The position numbers and the translations under genes are program-made. From Peronospora farinosa (lineage: Eukaryota; Oomycota; Peronosporomycetes; Peronosporales; Peronosporaceae), in contig CANTFK010000993.1 of the NCBI GenBank assembly GCA_947646735.1, forward strand, positions 248,001 through 312,000: a stretch of DNA of 64,000 bases, read 5' to 3'. Of the stretch, positions 1 to 10,938 are shown one piece after another. The stretch's first letter is position 1, and the number at the start of each line of letters is the position of its first letter. The notes beneath the pieces were generated by a model. That model ran no database searches and was not told the origin of the DNA. It saw nothing but the letters and a program-made list of their open reading frames with translations.

Positions 1-247
1 GAGTGGCCACCTACCGGCCCACCGAGTGAAGCATATCCACTCGAGGCCCCCCAGGTCTACCTCCCTCAAGGCAGACATCTACATCGTCACCAAGTCCTCC
101 GAAGAGTGCAACCCGCCAGCCGACGGGTACACAAGGTGAGAGAAGGTTCATACGCGGCATCGGGGTACCCCCTCCGACAGTCGGCAGTCCGGCACAGTGA
201 GTGGTTTGGGGTCTCATCATACAATTTTGAGAACCCACTCCACCACA
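1..247 (+). repeat. 5' LTR of gypsy A, 3' part only
   Basis: This segment matches 9184-9430 base for base. It ends in CACCACA, the inverted complement of TGTGGTG that begins the 3' LTR at 8275. It is followed after one base by the PBS. Confidence 0.93.
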
Positions 248-2770
248 ATGGTGCGCGTGCCCGGATCTTCGGAAGACGCGGGATTTTACTGCGAGTCCCA
301 AGACGATAAAAATGTTCAAGTCAAGAAGTAGCACAAGACCGAAGAGTCACTGGAAGACCTATCGCCAGTGACTCAAGAAGAAACAAACAAAGGATCGAAG
401 GACCGACCGGGCCTTGGGAGGGGCCCGGTCAACAGGTCGAGGTTGAATTCATTAAAGAGAAACCTAAATACCCTCCCTATGTCCTCGTTGAGGACACCTT
501 GGGTCATGACGCCTATCATGATCCAGAGGACCATCAGCCGACGGTGAAAACCGAGAGGCTAAGGTCCCCAAATAAACAACAAAACAAGATCGCGCAATCC
601 AAGTCGACGAAGTTCCGGATGAAGGCACCCGGAAACACCAAGTCGATAGGCCCCGAGAAGTCAGGACTGGCATCATGGACAGACGCTGATGTCACGAGGG
701 CCTACCACCAACGCAAGCTGAACGCGTTCCTGGAGAGCAACCCCGTCGCGAAGACCCTGGAGATCCGGCAGCTGGGTCAACTCACTGGGCCGGTGTCGAC
801 CCTGCCACGGCTGCACTCCGTCACGGACGCGATCACAGCGCTGGTCACCCTTCTTCGTGAAGCGAACATGGTCGCTGGTCGGTTCCACCCGGACGACCTG
901 CTATCCCTGGGGTTCGACAGAATCACAACAACGTTAGAGCATATGCACAAGCGTCTGTCGATCCTGGTGGGTACCACACCAGCAACGGAACACCCACCTC
1001 TGGGGACACCTACACACATGCGGTCCAACAGCAGACAGATGACGCTTCAGGACATCACGGTGGGTCCCCACATGTACGGAGCCGCCGGCCACCCAGGGAC
1101 GAATCAAGACCCATCTCAACACCGAATGCCAAGCGGCCAGAGGGAAGCAGCTCCGTGGTCTCCAGGATCGTCCTCAACTGGGTCGGTCACTAGGATGCCC
1201 CTAGGCCCTACTGGAGCGGCGCTGCTCCAGGACCGAGCGCGCAGCGCGGAGCAGGAGCCAAGTGGTCTTAAAACGGCGACGCGTGGCAAGAATGAAAATC
1301 ATTCCGATTTTCATTCAATGGGAAATCAGCAAGTGAAAAAGTTGGAAATTGCTCTACCCTGTGACGAAGATGCTGGGGGGGAAGGACCTACCTCCCCGGT
1401 AGGCGATCTGCAGACCCTCTTTGACGCGGCGATGGCAAGATTTTTGAGTGAACGCCAAGTACCGCGGGCACACCCTAACGGGAGTGTAGCAGGAGGAAGA
1501 CCAGAGGCGCAAAGTACGACCGCTCACCATGACCAGCATCCAGGCATACAAATGCCAAGAGGCCACACGATGACCGACGTCGATATGGAATACGTCGGTT
1601 CCTGTGAGTTCGACCCTGACAACATGGATTTGAGGGGACCTCAGTCGATGATGGCGAACGCAGCGCTGGGACAGATGCCAAATATGGTCCCTCGCATCAA
1701 ACTATCGGCGACCTCGGACCTTAAAGAATTTCATGGAAGAGACAAAGACGAAGACAGAGCGCGCAGCTGGGTATCGACGGTCAAGGCAGAATTTATAGGA
1801 GACCAAGCACCAGATGACGAACGATGTCTCGTTTGTGGAGGGTTGCTGACTGGACCGGCACAGAATTGGTATCGTCAACTGGGTCGCTCAGTCCGAGGAA
1901 ACTGGAAGGGCTTAATCCAAGAGTTCATGATTCGGTTCTGTGGCACGGGGGTACCGATCGCCCGCCTGTACTACCATGCGAAGAAAAGGTCGGAAGAGAG
2001 CCCACTGGATTATCTGTACCGCCTGAATGTGCTTGGACTCAGGGCGAAGATGAAGATTAAGGATGGGTCGCCCAAGATTCAGAAGGATCATGTCGATCAC
2101 TACATTTTGACGGTGGACGACCCGGAGCTAGCAGAAAAGTTTACTATTTGCGTCTGGCGGACGTGGAAGAATTGTAGGAAGTATTGACAGCATGTCAGCG
2201 GACGAAAGCAAGACGAGGCAAGATGCTGTTTGGATCAAACAAGTTTCGTCAGAAGGCACCGGCACTACCCGAGAGGCCGAGAGATATGAATCGCCGCTCC
2301 ATACATGCAGTACGGACGCCCCTGGAAGACTCGAGCTCTGAAGATTCCAGCCCAGACTCCTCGGAGAATGAGGGAGATCTAAGACGAGTCTACCTTATGG
2401 AGAAGGAAGCAGGGAGAGACCAAGTGTGAGGTTCTCAAAGAATCTACCGACCAGGGAGGCCGACCAACACGCCAGGCAGTAGACCAGCGACCCGGCCTAT
2501 CATCAGCGACCCCCCACCCAACACGAGATGTGCATATTGCGGGTCCAAGAAACATGGAGATCTGAATTGCTGGAAAGATTGACCTGCGACCGCTCTGGAA
2601 GGAAAGGTCACCCGTCTGACCGCTGCCTGTTTGTATGCCGGGGTTGTGGAGAGATTCACGAGATTGGGAAGTGCCAGATGGAGGAGTTCTATAATTTGTT
2701 CCGTCAATGGTACAACCCAGCCAAGCACGCAGGGATGTTCCCGGAGAAACTCGAGAAGATGGCAAATTAG
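248..2770 (+). pseudogene. gag: gypsy A gag (capsid and zinc knuckles), frame-broken
   Basis: The capsid protein that packages element RNA. A frame opens at ATG 248 inside the PBS (MVRVPGSSEDAG...) and stops at 329-331. The main gag frame, about 430-2187, carries the retrotransposon gag domain at 1740-1960, including a segment reading PAQNWYRQLGR. Near 2145 the frame shifts and a TAG at 2163 interrupts it; the homologous reading continues to 2429. Zinc knuckles follow at 2526-2690: CX2CX4HX4C, then one whose second Cys is Ser, then CX2CX3HX4C. A frameshift near 2575 separates the first from the others. Three breaks make a working Gag unlikely. The family is clear; the exact N-terminal joining is inferred. 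Confidence 0.85.
249..266 (+). other. Primer binding site of gypsy A
   Basis: TGGTGCGCGTGCCCGGAT lies one base inside the 5' LTR and begins with TGG, the complement of a tRNA CCA end. The matching tRNA would end in GCGCACCA; I did not assign the amino acid. An ATG at 248-250 overlaps the site and opens the gag frame. Confidence 0.7.
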
Positions 2771-2964
2771 GACGCTCGCCAGGTTTGAATCTGGTACGAG
2801 CCGAGCGTTTTAATTGTTGCATCTTTGCATATGTGGAGAAACAGCCCAAGGAGGGGACGGGTATTCCAGTTAAGATTGGAAATATATCGAAGATTGGAAA
2901 TTACCCTGTGGCCCATGTTGCTTCTTTGAATGAGCCTAATAATTTTGTTTGAGAAAGTTCAGTA

Positions 2965-4017
2965 ATGGAGTTGGACTTATTGCCAGGCGAGTCTAGGGGG
3001 TACTGGAAATACCACGCCCCTACTAAATGGTTCAGGCAAGCGAAAGCCTATGGAAAGGTCAACAACGACCATGCAAATATGTTGTTTGATACTGGTGCCG
3101 AGATATCCATTCTGGATATCGCCTTTGCTCGTAAGGTAGGCTGCCAAATTGATGAAAGTGAACGACAAGAATGTAGAGGTATTGGGGAAGCCGTATACAC
3201 CACGGAGGGACGCACTCGCATCAAGGTCACTCTGAATGGGAACTTGGTGTACATCTTTAAGGTGTGGGTAGGCCCTATGGTAGGCCAAGATGCAATTTTG
3301 GGGATGGACTTCATGGTCCCAGCCGGTATCCGGTTAGACTTGGCCGACGGAACTCTTTGCCTCCCTGATGAGGTCAGGGTACAGTTGACTGGGCGAAGGA
3401 CACTGTATAAAACTCGAGTATCGGATGTGAAATTGGGTCGGTATGTACAGATATCCGTTGGAGGATGTACGGAAGTGTCTATCAAAAGGTCGACCTCAGA
3501 ACAGTGGAAATTGTGGGTCACGAGAGGCGAACGATGGGTGACCACCATGATACAAGGGATAGGGCGTCGACCAATTTTGAAGATAACCAACGTCAGCCCT
3601 CGCCCCTTAACATTACACGAAGATACCAAGGTAGGTATGTGGTTGACTAGGGATCAAGTTCCGATAACGCCAGGGTTTGTCTCGGTAGGCTCTCGAAGAT
3701 ATGCGGAATGGCTAAATCTGGCTTATGAATCTACCACTGACCAAGTCGACCATCAGGTCGACCCAACGGAAGAGGAAGAGGGGCCAATAGTGGAGAGACC
3801 CGAGTATAAGACTCCGTCACACATCTTACAGCGACCAGCGGCCCCAACCCCAATGATGAATATGACGTACCAATCGGTACCCGACAGAGAAGAAAAACTG
3901 TGCGAAGAAGAGGTGAATTGTCAGGAGGAGTCCGCCCAGGAGCGGAGTGTAGCTAAGGAAGACCTACCTGCAGTGATCACTACCGAGGAAAAAGAAGCCA
4001 AACTGGTAGACTTGTGA
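2965..4017 (+). pseudogene. pol: gypsy A aspartic protease segment of pol
   Basis: Cleaves the Gag-Pol polyprotein. The catalytic motif LFDTGAEISIL is at about 3085-3117, and GQDAILGMDFM at about 3284-3317 is the second conserved strand of retropepsin-like proteases. The open segment is 350 codons, in the same frame as the RT that follows, and is separated from it only by a TGA at 4015-4017. The C-terminal third is acidic and low in complexity, a linker. Catalytic residues look intact, so the defect lies in the surrounding frame. Confidence 0.88.
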
Positions 4018-4881
4018 CAGGCAGATGACCAGGTGTGTTCTTTCGAGAGTGGGGAACTTTGGGCCGAGGACATAAGGCCAGGGTGGGCGGTCGTACCGGA
4101 AGTGGACCCCTCATCTGAAGGCATTGCTGTAGAAGATATACAGATTCCTGATCCAGATGGGAACACTCCCGAAGAGGTAGAGCGGTTGCGACAAATAATA
4201 TGGAAGAAACGACATCTGTTGATGGGCAAAGGTAACGCCTTACCCCCGGCCGCCCGAGGAGCGATATGCGATATCGATGTGGGGAACGCAAGACCGATCG
4301 CGCAACGCGTACGAAAGGTGGCCCCTCAATTCAGAGAGAAGCTAGCCGACCTGATCAAGGGACTGTTATCAGAAAAGATCATTCAGCCTTCCACCTCGCC
4401 ATGGGCCAGCCCAATTGTAATTATCGTGAAGAAGAATGGGGTCGATATTCGATTGTGTATCGACTATCGGTTAGTGAATGATCTCACCCAGCTCATGGTA
4501 CACCCGATGCCGTTGATTAACGAATTACTGGAAGACTTGGACGGAGCTTTATGGTACTGTTCTCTTGATATGGCGAGTGGTTTTTGGGTCGTCAGTATGA
4601 CCGAAAGGGCGAGACTAATCTCAGCTTTCGTTACTCCACTGGGATTATTTGAATGGCTTCGGATGCCTTTTGGGCTTAAGAATGCGCCTCAGATATATCA
4701 AAGGTTGTTGGATAATGCGTTATATGGATTCTTACGGATTTCGCCAGGGGCGGCCACAGAGGAAACAGAGGATTTGTTCGCAACAGGGAAACCCGATGCA
4801 AAATCGGGCCTCTCTGTATTGGGTCGACGATCATACATTGACGATATACTTGTTCCGGCCGAATCGTGGGACGTATTATGA
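4018..4881 (+). pseudogene. pol: gypsy A reverse transcriptase, fingers and palm
   Basis: RNA-dependent DNA polymerase segment. Conserved blocks are visible in order: SPWASPIVIIVKKNG, RLCIDYRLVN, YCSLDMASGFW, RMPFGLKNAPQIYQ, and the catalytic YIDDI at about 4837-4851. Between the PFGLKNAP block and YIDDI there is an extra stretch of about 35 residues beginning PGAATEETED; elements with a longer loop here are known in oomycetes. An in-frame TGA at 4879-4881 cuts the domain before the thumb, and the next segment continues in the same frame. There is no separate start codon, so this is one pol frame interrupted by stops. Confidence 0.92.
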
Positions 4882-6534
4882 CAGAAAGTGGAGCGGCTGC
4901 TAGACATGTGTGACTATTGGAATTTGTCGGTCAGTGCCGTCAAGAGTACGTGGGGATGTCGGAAGGTCGAGTATCTTGGGCATCGAGTTTCCAAAGGGGG
5001 ACTAGAGGCCCACCCAAAAGATCTTCAGTCTTTGGTCGACCTACCTCTACCGACAACGCTGAAGGCTATGCAGTCCTTTCTAGGAAGCCTAAATTACTAC
5101 AGCAGGTACATCGAAGTTTATGCCATATACGCGTCGATCCTTTACGAACTGAGAGAGGTGGATTTTCACGCTTGGAGGTGCAAATTGAAGGCTAACGAGG
5201 AAGTGGCGGCCCAGGAAGACGACGAAGAAAAATGGTCGAAGGTAAAAGTAGCGTTTGCCATGCTCAAGAACAAGATTGCTACGGCGCCCATCCTACGACA
5301 TTTCGACCCGGCTAGAGAGGCGGTCATCATTGTCTACGCAAGTGATTGGGCTATCTCGGCGTCGTTGGTGCAGAATTACGACGGCCTGTATATGCCGGTA
5401 ATGTTTACGAGCCGAACCCTCAAGTCAAACGAGGTGAACTATAGCACAGTGGAAAAGGAAATGCTGGCGTTGTTACGGATATTGAAAACTTGCTTCACGA
5501 TGTTGGTCACCCGACCTCTCAAGGTTCTGACGAGGCATTCTACACTAGCCTGGCTAGTGAAGTCTTCGGGGTTGCAAGGTCGCTTGGGAAACTGTGCCGC
5601 TCTGTTGTCACAGTGGACTTTGGAGATTGTGAAATGCAAGAAAGGTGAGGACCAGGTACTGGGGGCGTTAGCAGCCAGCATCACGCCTCGAGAGAATGTA
5701 GACTTAATTCTGTCGTCAATTGCTCCCAAGAAGCAATCCAGGCAAGTGGTCGACCTACCGACGCCCACAGTGGAACTAAATGAAGAACTGTATGTGATGA
5801 GTTTCGATGGGTCGGCCCGGGTGAAACAAGGGGGAGGTGCTTGCAGCGCTATTGTGTGGAGACTTCCTGCATGGACTATAGTCGAAGCTGCATCAAAATA
5901 TCTCGACAAGTCTACGGTGAATGAAGCTGAATATGAGGGCATGTTACTGGGTTTTGACCTGTTGGAGCCAATGGAGCGACGGCGTTTGATTATTTGTGGA
6001 GACTCCAATCTGGTTATAAGACAGATGCGTGAAGAGATTGAATGCAAAGCTTCAGGTTTATCCCCTTTGCGGGCCAAGGCGTTGAGTAAACTCCAGTCGT
6101 GGCCCATCCAAGCAGTCCTACTTGTGAAACGAGATTGGAATCAGAGCGCAGACCAGTTGGCCAGTGCAGCTTTACATCAGCAACAAGGGGTCGAGTCGAT
6201 ACCAAGAGGAGAGTGGTCAGGTCTAGAAACAATCAATCGGCTGCCAGAGGTGTTGGTCCCTAGAGACCGGGGTCAGTCGGTCAAGGTAGCTGCGGTGACG
6301 AGATCACGGTTCCCTGTCAAGATATCGGGAGAGGTCATGCAAGAAGATGTGGTACAACAACTCCGGATGGATAGAATCCGAGATGCGCAAGAAGAGGAGA
6401 GCTGGGTACGCGAGTTGAAGGTATATTTGAAGGGAGACTGGAAAGACTTGTCGGTGGAAGCGGCCAGAAACTGCAGCAAAATGTCGGAGGATTACGAGAT
6501 AAGTGAAGAGGGACTGCCCCGGCCAGAGAATTAA
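4882..6534 (+). pseudogene. pol: gypsy A RT thumb plus two RNase H domains
   Basis: Continues pol in the same frame. The RT thumb (VEYLGHRVS at about 4966) is followed by the usual Ty3/gypsy RNase H region at 5225-5690, with IVYASDWAISASL and EKEMLALLRIL. A second RNase H-like domain lies at about 5788-6190. It has four acidic positions typical of the fold: SFDGSAR, NEAEYEG, CGDSNLVIR and SADQLAS. In elements with two such domains the first usually acts as a connection domain, as in retroviruses; which is active here is inference. The open frame ends at 6534, where integrase continues in another frame. Confidence 0.88.
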
Positions 6535-7527
6535 GGGAGACGACCGAGACATAATTGCCAGATTGGTGATACCTGAGAGTCTCCAAGCCGACGTCCTCCA
6601 TCATTATCTTACGAGTTTGGAAGGCGGCCATCAGGGGATCGGGCGTACTTATCATCGGATCCGACGATATTGTCATTGGAGGGGTCTGTTCCGGAGTGTT
6701 CAGAAATATGTGGGTCAGTGCATGGATTGTGTGACTGGGAAAGGGAGACCCACTTTACAAGGGAAGTCTCCGGGGAATGTTGAAGCGACGTACCCCTTCC
6801 AAATTATCGCGATGGACCACATACCATCTCTCCCCAAGTCACATAAAGGAAATACGCAACTACTAATCTGGGTCGACCTGTTCACAGGTTATGTAATGGC
6901 TAAAGCAAGTGCGTCACGGACAGCCCAGAAAGTGGCTGAGGGATATGAGGAATGCGTTTTCCGCCGTTTTGGTGCCAGTGAGACGATCCGTCATGATCGG
7001 GAACCGGGGTTTATGTCGGACTTCTTCCGAGCGTTCAGTCGTATGGTGGGTCAACGTCAGAGAGCGACCATGGCCTACCGACCTCAAGCGAACGGCACTG
7101 CGGAGAGAATGGTCCAGACTCTAACAAGATCGCTCAAGATGTACGTAGCCAACGTGGGACAGCGAGACTAGGATGAATACGTGGAACGTTTAACGTTTGC
7201 GTTAAACACGGCTCAAGACAGAGTGCGGGAGGAAACACCGTTCTATCTGGTACATGGATGGGATGCTAGGACCACTCTTGAGACTATGTTACCGGTGATG
7301 AACACTCGACGTCGAGAATCAGGACCTCGGAGATGGAGATATCGGATTCAGAGTCACTATCAGCGAGCAAGAGACAAGTCAACGAGAATTTACGGGCGGC
7401 TAGTCAGGCTCGGGTGCAAGCACAAAATGAAGGGGTAGTCGGCCACGAAATTCAGCCAGGGGCTCGGGTATGGCTATACTTAGACCGAGTGAAGGAGGGG
7501 TATGCCAAAAAATTGGCCCACCTATGA
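6503..7527 (+). pseudogene. pol: gypsy A integrase, broken
   Basis: Inserts element cDNA into the genome. The HHCC zinc-binding region is at about 6600-6745 (HHYLTSLEGGHQG ... CMDCVTGKG). The DDE core follows: MDHIPSLPKSHKG near 6812, RHDREPGFMSDF near 6990 and NGTAERMVQTL near 7090. A TAG at 7169-7171 interrupts the frame after QRD, and the same frame resumes. A shift near 7375 moves the reading to frame 1, giving GARVWLYLDRVKEG and ending in a TGA at 7525-7527 before HGPFRV. Both stops fall where related elements, as I recall them, have Trp; this is inference. Confidence 0.87.
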
Positions 7528-7968
7528 CACGGACCGTTCCGAGTCCAGGAGTTGGTTGTAGATCATGCGGTACGTCTGGAGTTACGAGTTACAGAATACA
7601 GACTATTCCCAATCGTGCACATCTCCAAGCTCAAGCCCGTCAGAGAGTTCCCCGATCGACCGAACAGCGAGCTGAAAGTGGATGGAACAGATCGAGTCGA
7701 CTTCGATGAATGTCTGTTACCAGAAGACAGCTGGGTGCGGGAATTGGAAGAGGGCGAGTATGAAGTCGAAGAAATTTTAGAGAGTCGTACAGGCAAGAAG
7801 ACTCGGTATGGGAGGCAACAACGACAATTCCTCGTGCAATGGAAGGGACACCCTGACCCCTCGTGGGTGGACGAAGTGGATCCGAATTGCGGAGCCTTAC
7901 TCCGGGACTTCGAGCGCAAGAAGACAAGCCATAACCGCTTCGAAGTAATGCAAAGCCATGAAAACTAG
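7528..7968 (+). pseudogene. pol: gypsy A integrase C-terminus with chromodomain
   Basis: Continues integrase in frame after the TGA at 7525. The GPF/Y-like module (HGPFRVQELV) is followed by a chromodomain at about 7755-7930: YEVEEILESR, RQFLVQWKGHP and SWVDEVD. Chromodomains on gypsy integrases bind modified histones and bias insertion toward particular chromatin, so this is a chromovirus-type element. The frame ends at TAG 7966-7968. About 300 bp without coding signal separate it from the 3' LTR. Confidence 0.85.
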
Positions 7969-8259
7969 CCGGCGGTAGCAAGTTTCTTGGAAGGTGGACC
8001 GAGTCCCTTAATGGTCGGCCCGGCCCCTCGTTGGAAGACTTGGGTCGCCTGCGGGGCGGCCTTGAATTTCCGAGAGTTAGGGGTATAGTAGAATGGAGAA
8101 CAAAGGAGGGCGATTACCAAGATCAATCAGAACCAGGGGAAGACATGGCTGGACAGACAAGAGTTAGAGGTGATGGAGCTACAAATGGGACAGTGAAGGA
8201 CCTACGTGACGAAGGAAGTGAAGACATGCGCGTGCTCAATACGTTGTACGGTTGAGCAA

Positions 8260-8274
8260 GTGCAGGGGGCGGCT
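8260..8274 (+). other. Polypurine tract of gypsy A
   Basis: AAGTGCAGGGGGCGGC lies directly before the TGTGGTG start of the 3' LTR. Position and G-run fit a plus-strand primer, though the tract is not purely purine. Confidence 0.55.
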
Positions 8275-9430
8275 GTGGTGAAGTGCTAATTTTGTGATAT
8301 GGAGGTCCCGGACTCCAGTTGGATGCGGAGTATAGGCCGTGGGTCAGGGACAGGGGACCAGAGAGACAGGGGCCTCGAAGGAGAGCGACCGTTGGTGGAG
8401 AACAATCCGCAGGATCCGCCGAAGGAAAATCTGTATCAGGGTACCGGTTAACCGGTACCAAAGGAAGTTGATCATGGCCCCTCATTGATCGACCTGGCCC
8501 CTCATTGGTAGACCCGGGTCCCTCATAGGTCGACCTGGATCCCTCATAGGTCGACCTGGGTCCCTCATCGGTCGACCCGGTCCCTCGTTGGTCGCCCGGT
8601 CCCTCATTGGTAGACCTGGGTCCCTCATTGGTAGACCCGATCCCACGTTGGTCTACCCGGTCTTTCATCGGTCGACCCGGTCCCTCATTGGTCGACCCGG
8701 TACCTCATCGGTCGACCTCGGCCCCTCGGGGTTCCGCCACTCCGGACCAATTATTACAAGGATCAGACCAGTCGACGCAAGGAATCAGAGCATCAGGCAA
8801 GGATAGAGTAAAGGAGTTAAAAGGATAGGACTATATTAAATACTACTCAATTTGCGATCTACGTGGCACGACTTCGTCACCCAAGAAGGACTTGTTCTAA
8901 GTTACTCACTGTTCCGGGAAGGGATATATTTTGGCCCCCCGTCGAAGACAGTTGCGTAGCGAAGTTCAAGGGCGAATAGAGCTCCAGGATATATTTGGCC
9001 TGTGAGCTCGTTCGAGTAGCAACACCCCCCAAGACCCGCTATCGGAAGCGGTCTCCCTCACCTCAAGGTCCGGGAGCAACGTAAAGGTCAGGTGGTAATA
9101 CCCCTGAAACAGAAGGAAAAGGCCAGGGACGACAAGCGCCCCTGAAGAATTTGGCTCTAAGCCCACTCTCGACAAGGTCGATCGAGTGGCCACCTACCGG
9201 CCCACCGAGTGAAGCATATCCACTCGAGGCCCCCCAGGTCTACCTCCCTCAAGGCAGACATCTACATCGTCACCAAGTCCTCCGAAGAGTGCAACCCGCC
9301 AGCCGACGGGTACACAAGGTGAGAGAAGGTTCATACGCGGCATCGGGGTACCCCCTCCGACAGTCGGCAGTCCGGCACAGTGAGTGGTTTGGGGTCTCAT
9401 CATACAATTTTGAGAACCCACTCCACCACA
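8275..9430 (+). repeat. 3' LTR of gypsy A (1156 bp)
   Basis: Starts TGTGGTG and ends CACCACA, a perfect 7-bp terminal inverted repeat with TG...CA ends. The last 247 bp are identical to window positions 1-247. The U3 part holds a minisatellite (8476-8727). Confidence 0.9.
8476..8727 (+). repeat. Minisatellite inside gypsy A LTR (about 12 x 20-22 bp)
   Basis: About twelve imperfect units of the form CCCTCATTGGTCGACCCGG. Most contain GGTCGACC, a palindromic 8-mer, or variants such as GGTAGACC. The position in U3 suggests an effect on promoter spacing or strength, but that is inference. Confidence 0.85.
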
Positions 9431-9432
9431 AT

Positions 9433-9920
9433 ACAGTGGTCAAGGTATGAGTTGTTGCGCCATAACGCTGGTAGTTGCACTCCCGCTGATGGTGCTTGAG
9501 AGTGCTGCAGTATTGGGTGTCGTATGGTCGGACATCGCTTGTTCGTTTGGGAGCGATAGGTTTTTGACAGTTGAGCACTCACAGTTGGTGAGTGCTGTCT
9601 TGAGAAGGGAGAGATGTAATGGGCCACATTGCATTTATATAGCATTAACAGATATAAACAATTACATATGTAGGCAGGTGCTGTGCCCGCTATTCGGGCT
9701 CAGCGTGGCAATTTATTATTGGTGTATTATTGGGACTAAAGTCCCAATATGGACCAATGATAAATTAACACGAAAATATGTGGGTTTCGAAAGGCGGAAA
9801 CACTGTCGTATTTATTACGACTTTAAATTTTTCTTAATTAGTTCGATTAAAAAGAAGTCAGAGTCAAATTTACTTAATACCTATTACTTGGGCTTGAGAT
9901 TTCCTCAAGCGCACGTGTGA
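9433..9920 (-). mobile_element. Possible Copia-type leader and gag start, cut by gypsy A
   Basis: On the minus strand a TATA-like stretch near 9635 is followed by a frame beginning MSDHTTPNTAALSS and ending MAQQLIP at the gypsy A border. A Thr/Ser-rich N-terminus of this kind is common in oomycete Copia gag. No LTR ends or PBS were found. If right, gypsy A inserted into this older element. Confidence 0.3.
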
Positions 9921-9934
9921 GCTGTGACGGTACG

Positions 9935-10731
9935 GTCTAGCCTCGTTACTTTGTTCGCCGAGTCCCTGCGCCAACTGCTCTGCCAACTCCCTATGATGTT
10001 GGGAGAGGTGAGGAAAATCACCCCAATTTACGTTAACGGACATCCGTATCCACACGCACGCTCAGAGAGGCGGGTCGTGGGAAGGACTACTAGTAAATAC
10101 CTAGTGTAGATGGGCACCTCAATAGAAGCTGGCACGTGATACTCTGGCACACACCTTCAAGCAGCGTGAGAAAGCGGTAAAGCCGTCTAACCTTCGTGCG
10201 CGGTGGTGGGGTGTTTGATCGACCGCTTAGGCGGTCGCACCGACGGTTGCCGGTCGCCAAAGCGAGCTGCGACACGGACACCTAACAAGTACCTCACATA
10301 CAAAACGCAGAAGCTTATTAGGCTTCTCCTTGGCAGCGAACGATGGTTAGTAAATTTAAATCTGACTTATGTTTAGTAGAAAATAATCAAATTTAACTCT
10401 CACTACTGATTGTTTAATATGTAAAAATCTGATTCGCGTCTCGTTAAAAGCGTAGCCCTACGTGCGAGCTTCAAATTTATCTAAGCTCGCTGAGACCGAG
10501 ACGTCAACGTATAAAAGTGATGACGTCCGTCTGTGACGTCATCATGACGCCTAGTTTCAACTGGCGTCATCCCGTTTAATGTGAATCCATCTATGGATAT
10601 CACATTCACGAGGGTGGATCACATTGATGTGCCTCATCCAAGTGGGAGGTCTAAGGTACTACGTACCCTTTTAGACCTCTCCGTTAAGTATCATACACTT
10701 AACGGACTCGTGGAACCATTAGCCCGTTACA
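9935..10731 (-). mobile_element. Minus-strand gypsy relic: LTR (10731-10105) and gag start
   Basis: Read on the minus strand, an LTR of 627 bp runs from TGTAACGGGC (10731) to CCCATCTACA (10105). It is followed by a leader and a peptide containing GDFPHLSQHHRELAEQ, nearly the same as the gag start of gypsy B at about 30975-31010. LTR blocks such as the CACCCTCGTGAATGTGATATCC region are shared with gypsy B in opposite orientation. Homology stops near 9935, so the relic is truncated soon after gag begins. Confidence 0.75.
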
Positions 10732-10764
10732 CCAACAGCATCGCCAGCTGACATCTGGCTCATG

Positions 10765-10835
10765 ACTCTCTCTTTTCCTTCTTTCCCACTCTCTCTTTTT
10801 CTTCTTCCCACTCTCTCTTTTTCTGTTCCGTTCTC
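10765..10835 (+). repeat. Polypyrimidine tract
   Basis: Seventy bases almost entirely C and T, with the block CCCACTCTCTCTTTTTC repeated. It lies just outside the gypsy relic. No function is assigned. Confidence 0.6.
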
Positions 10836-10938
10836 AAAAACTTGATGTTTAAGCAAACAAGCCAACTAATGGCACATGCTTTTAAGATGGGCACTAATTG
10901 GAGCTGCATGTCAGGGATAGGTCAGGCTGTAAAAGTCG

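Larger units (their letters stand above)
1..9430 (+). mobile_element. Ty3/gypsy LTR retrotransposon A (nearly complete, coding-defective)
   Basis: Bases 1-247 are repeated without mismatch at 9184-9430, which are the end of the 3' LTR. The 5' LTR is therefore cut only by the window edge. The order inside is PBS, gag, aspartic protease, RT, RNase H, a second RNase H, integrase, chromodomain and PPT, which is Ty3/gypsy order with a chromovirus-type chromodomain. The coding part is broken by frameshifts (near 2145, 2575, 6515 and 7375) and stops (329, 2163, 4015, 4879, 7169, 7525). The five bases after the 3' LTR are ATACA, the presumed target duplication; the left partner lies outside the window. 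Confidence 0.95.

Noticed and set aside
4015..4881. Programmed stop readthrough (TGA CAG) between gypsy A pol segments
   Set aside because: TGACAG recurs, but other stops and frameshifts occur throughout, and the second TGA cuts the RT domain itself. Decay is simpler.
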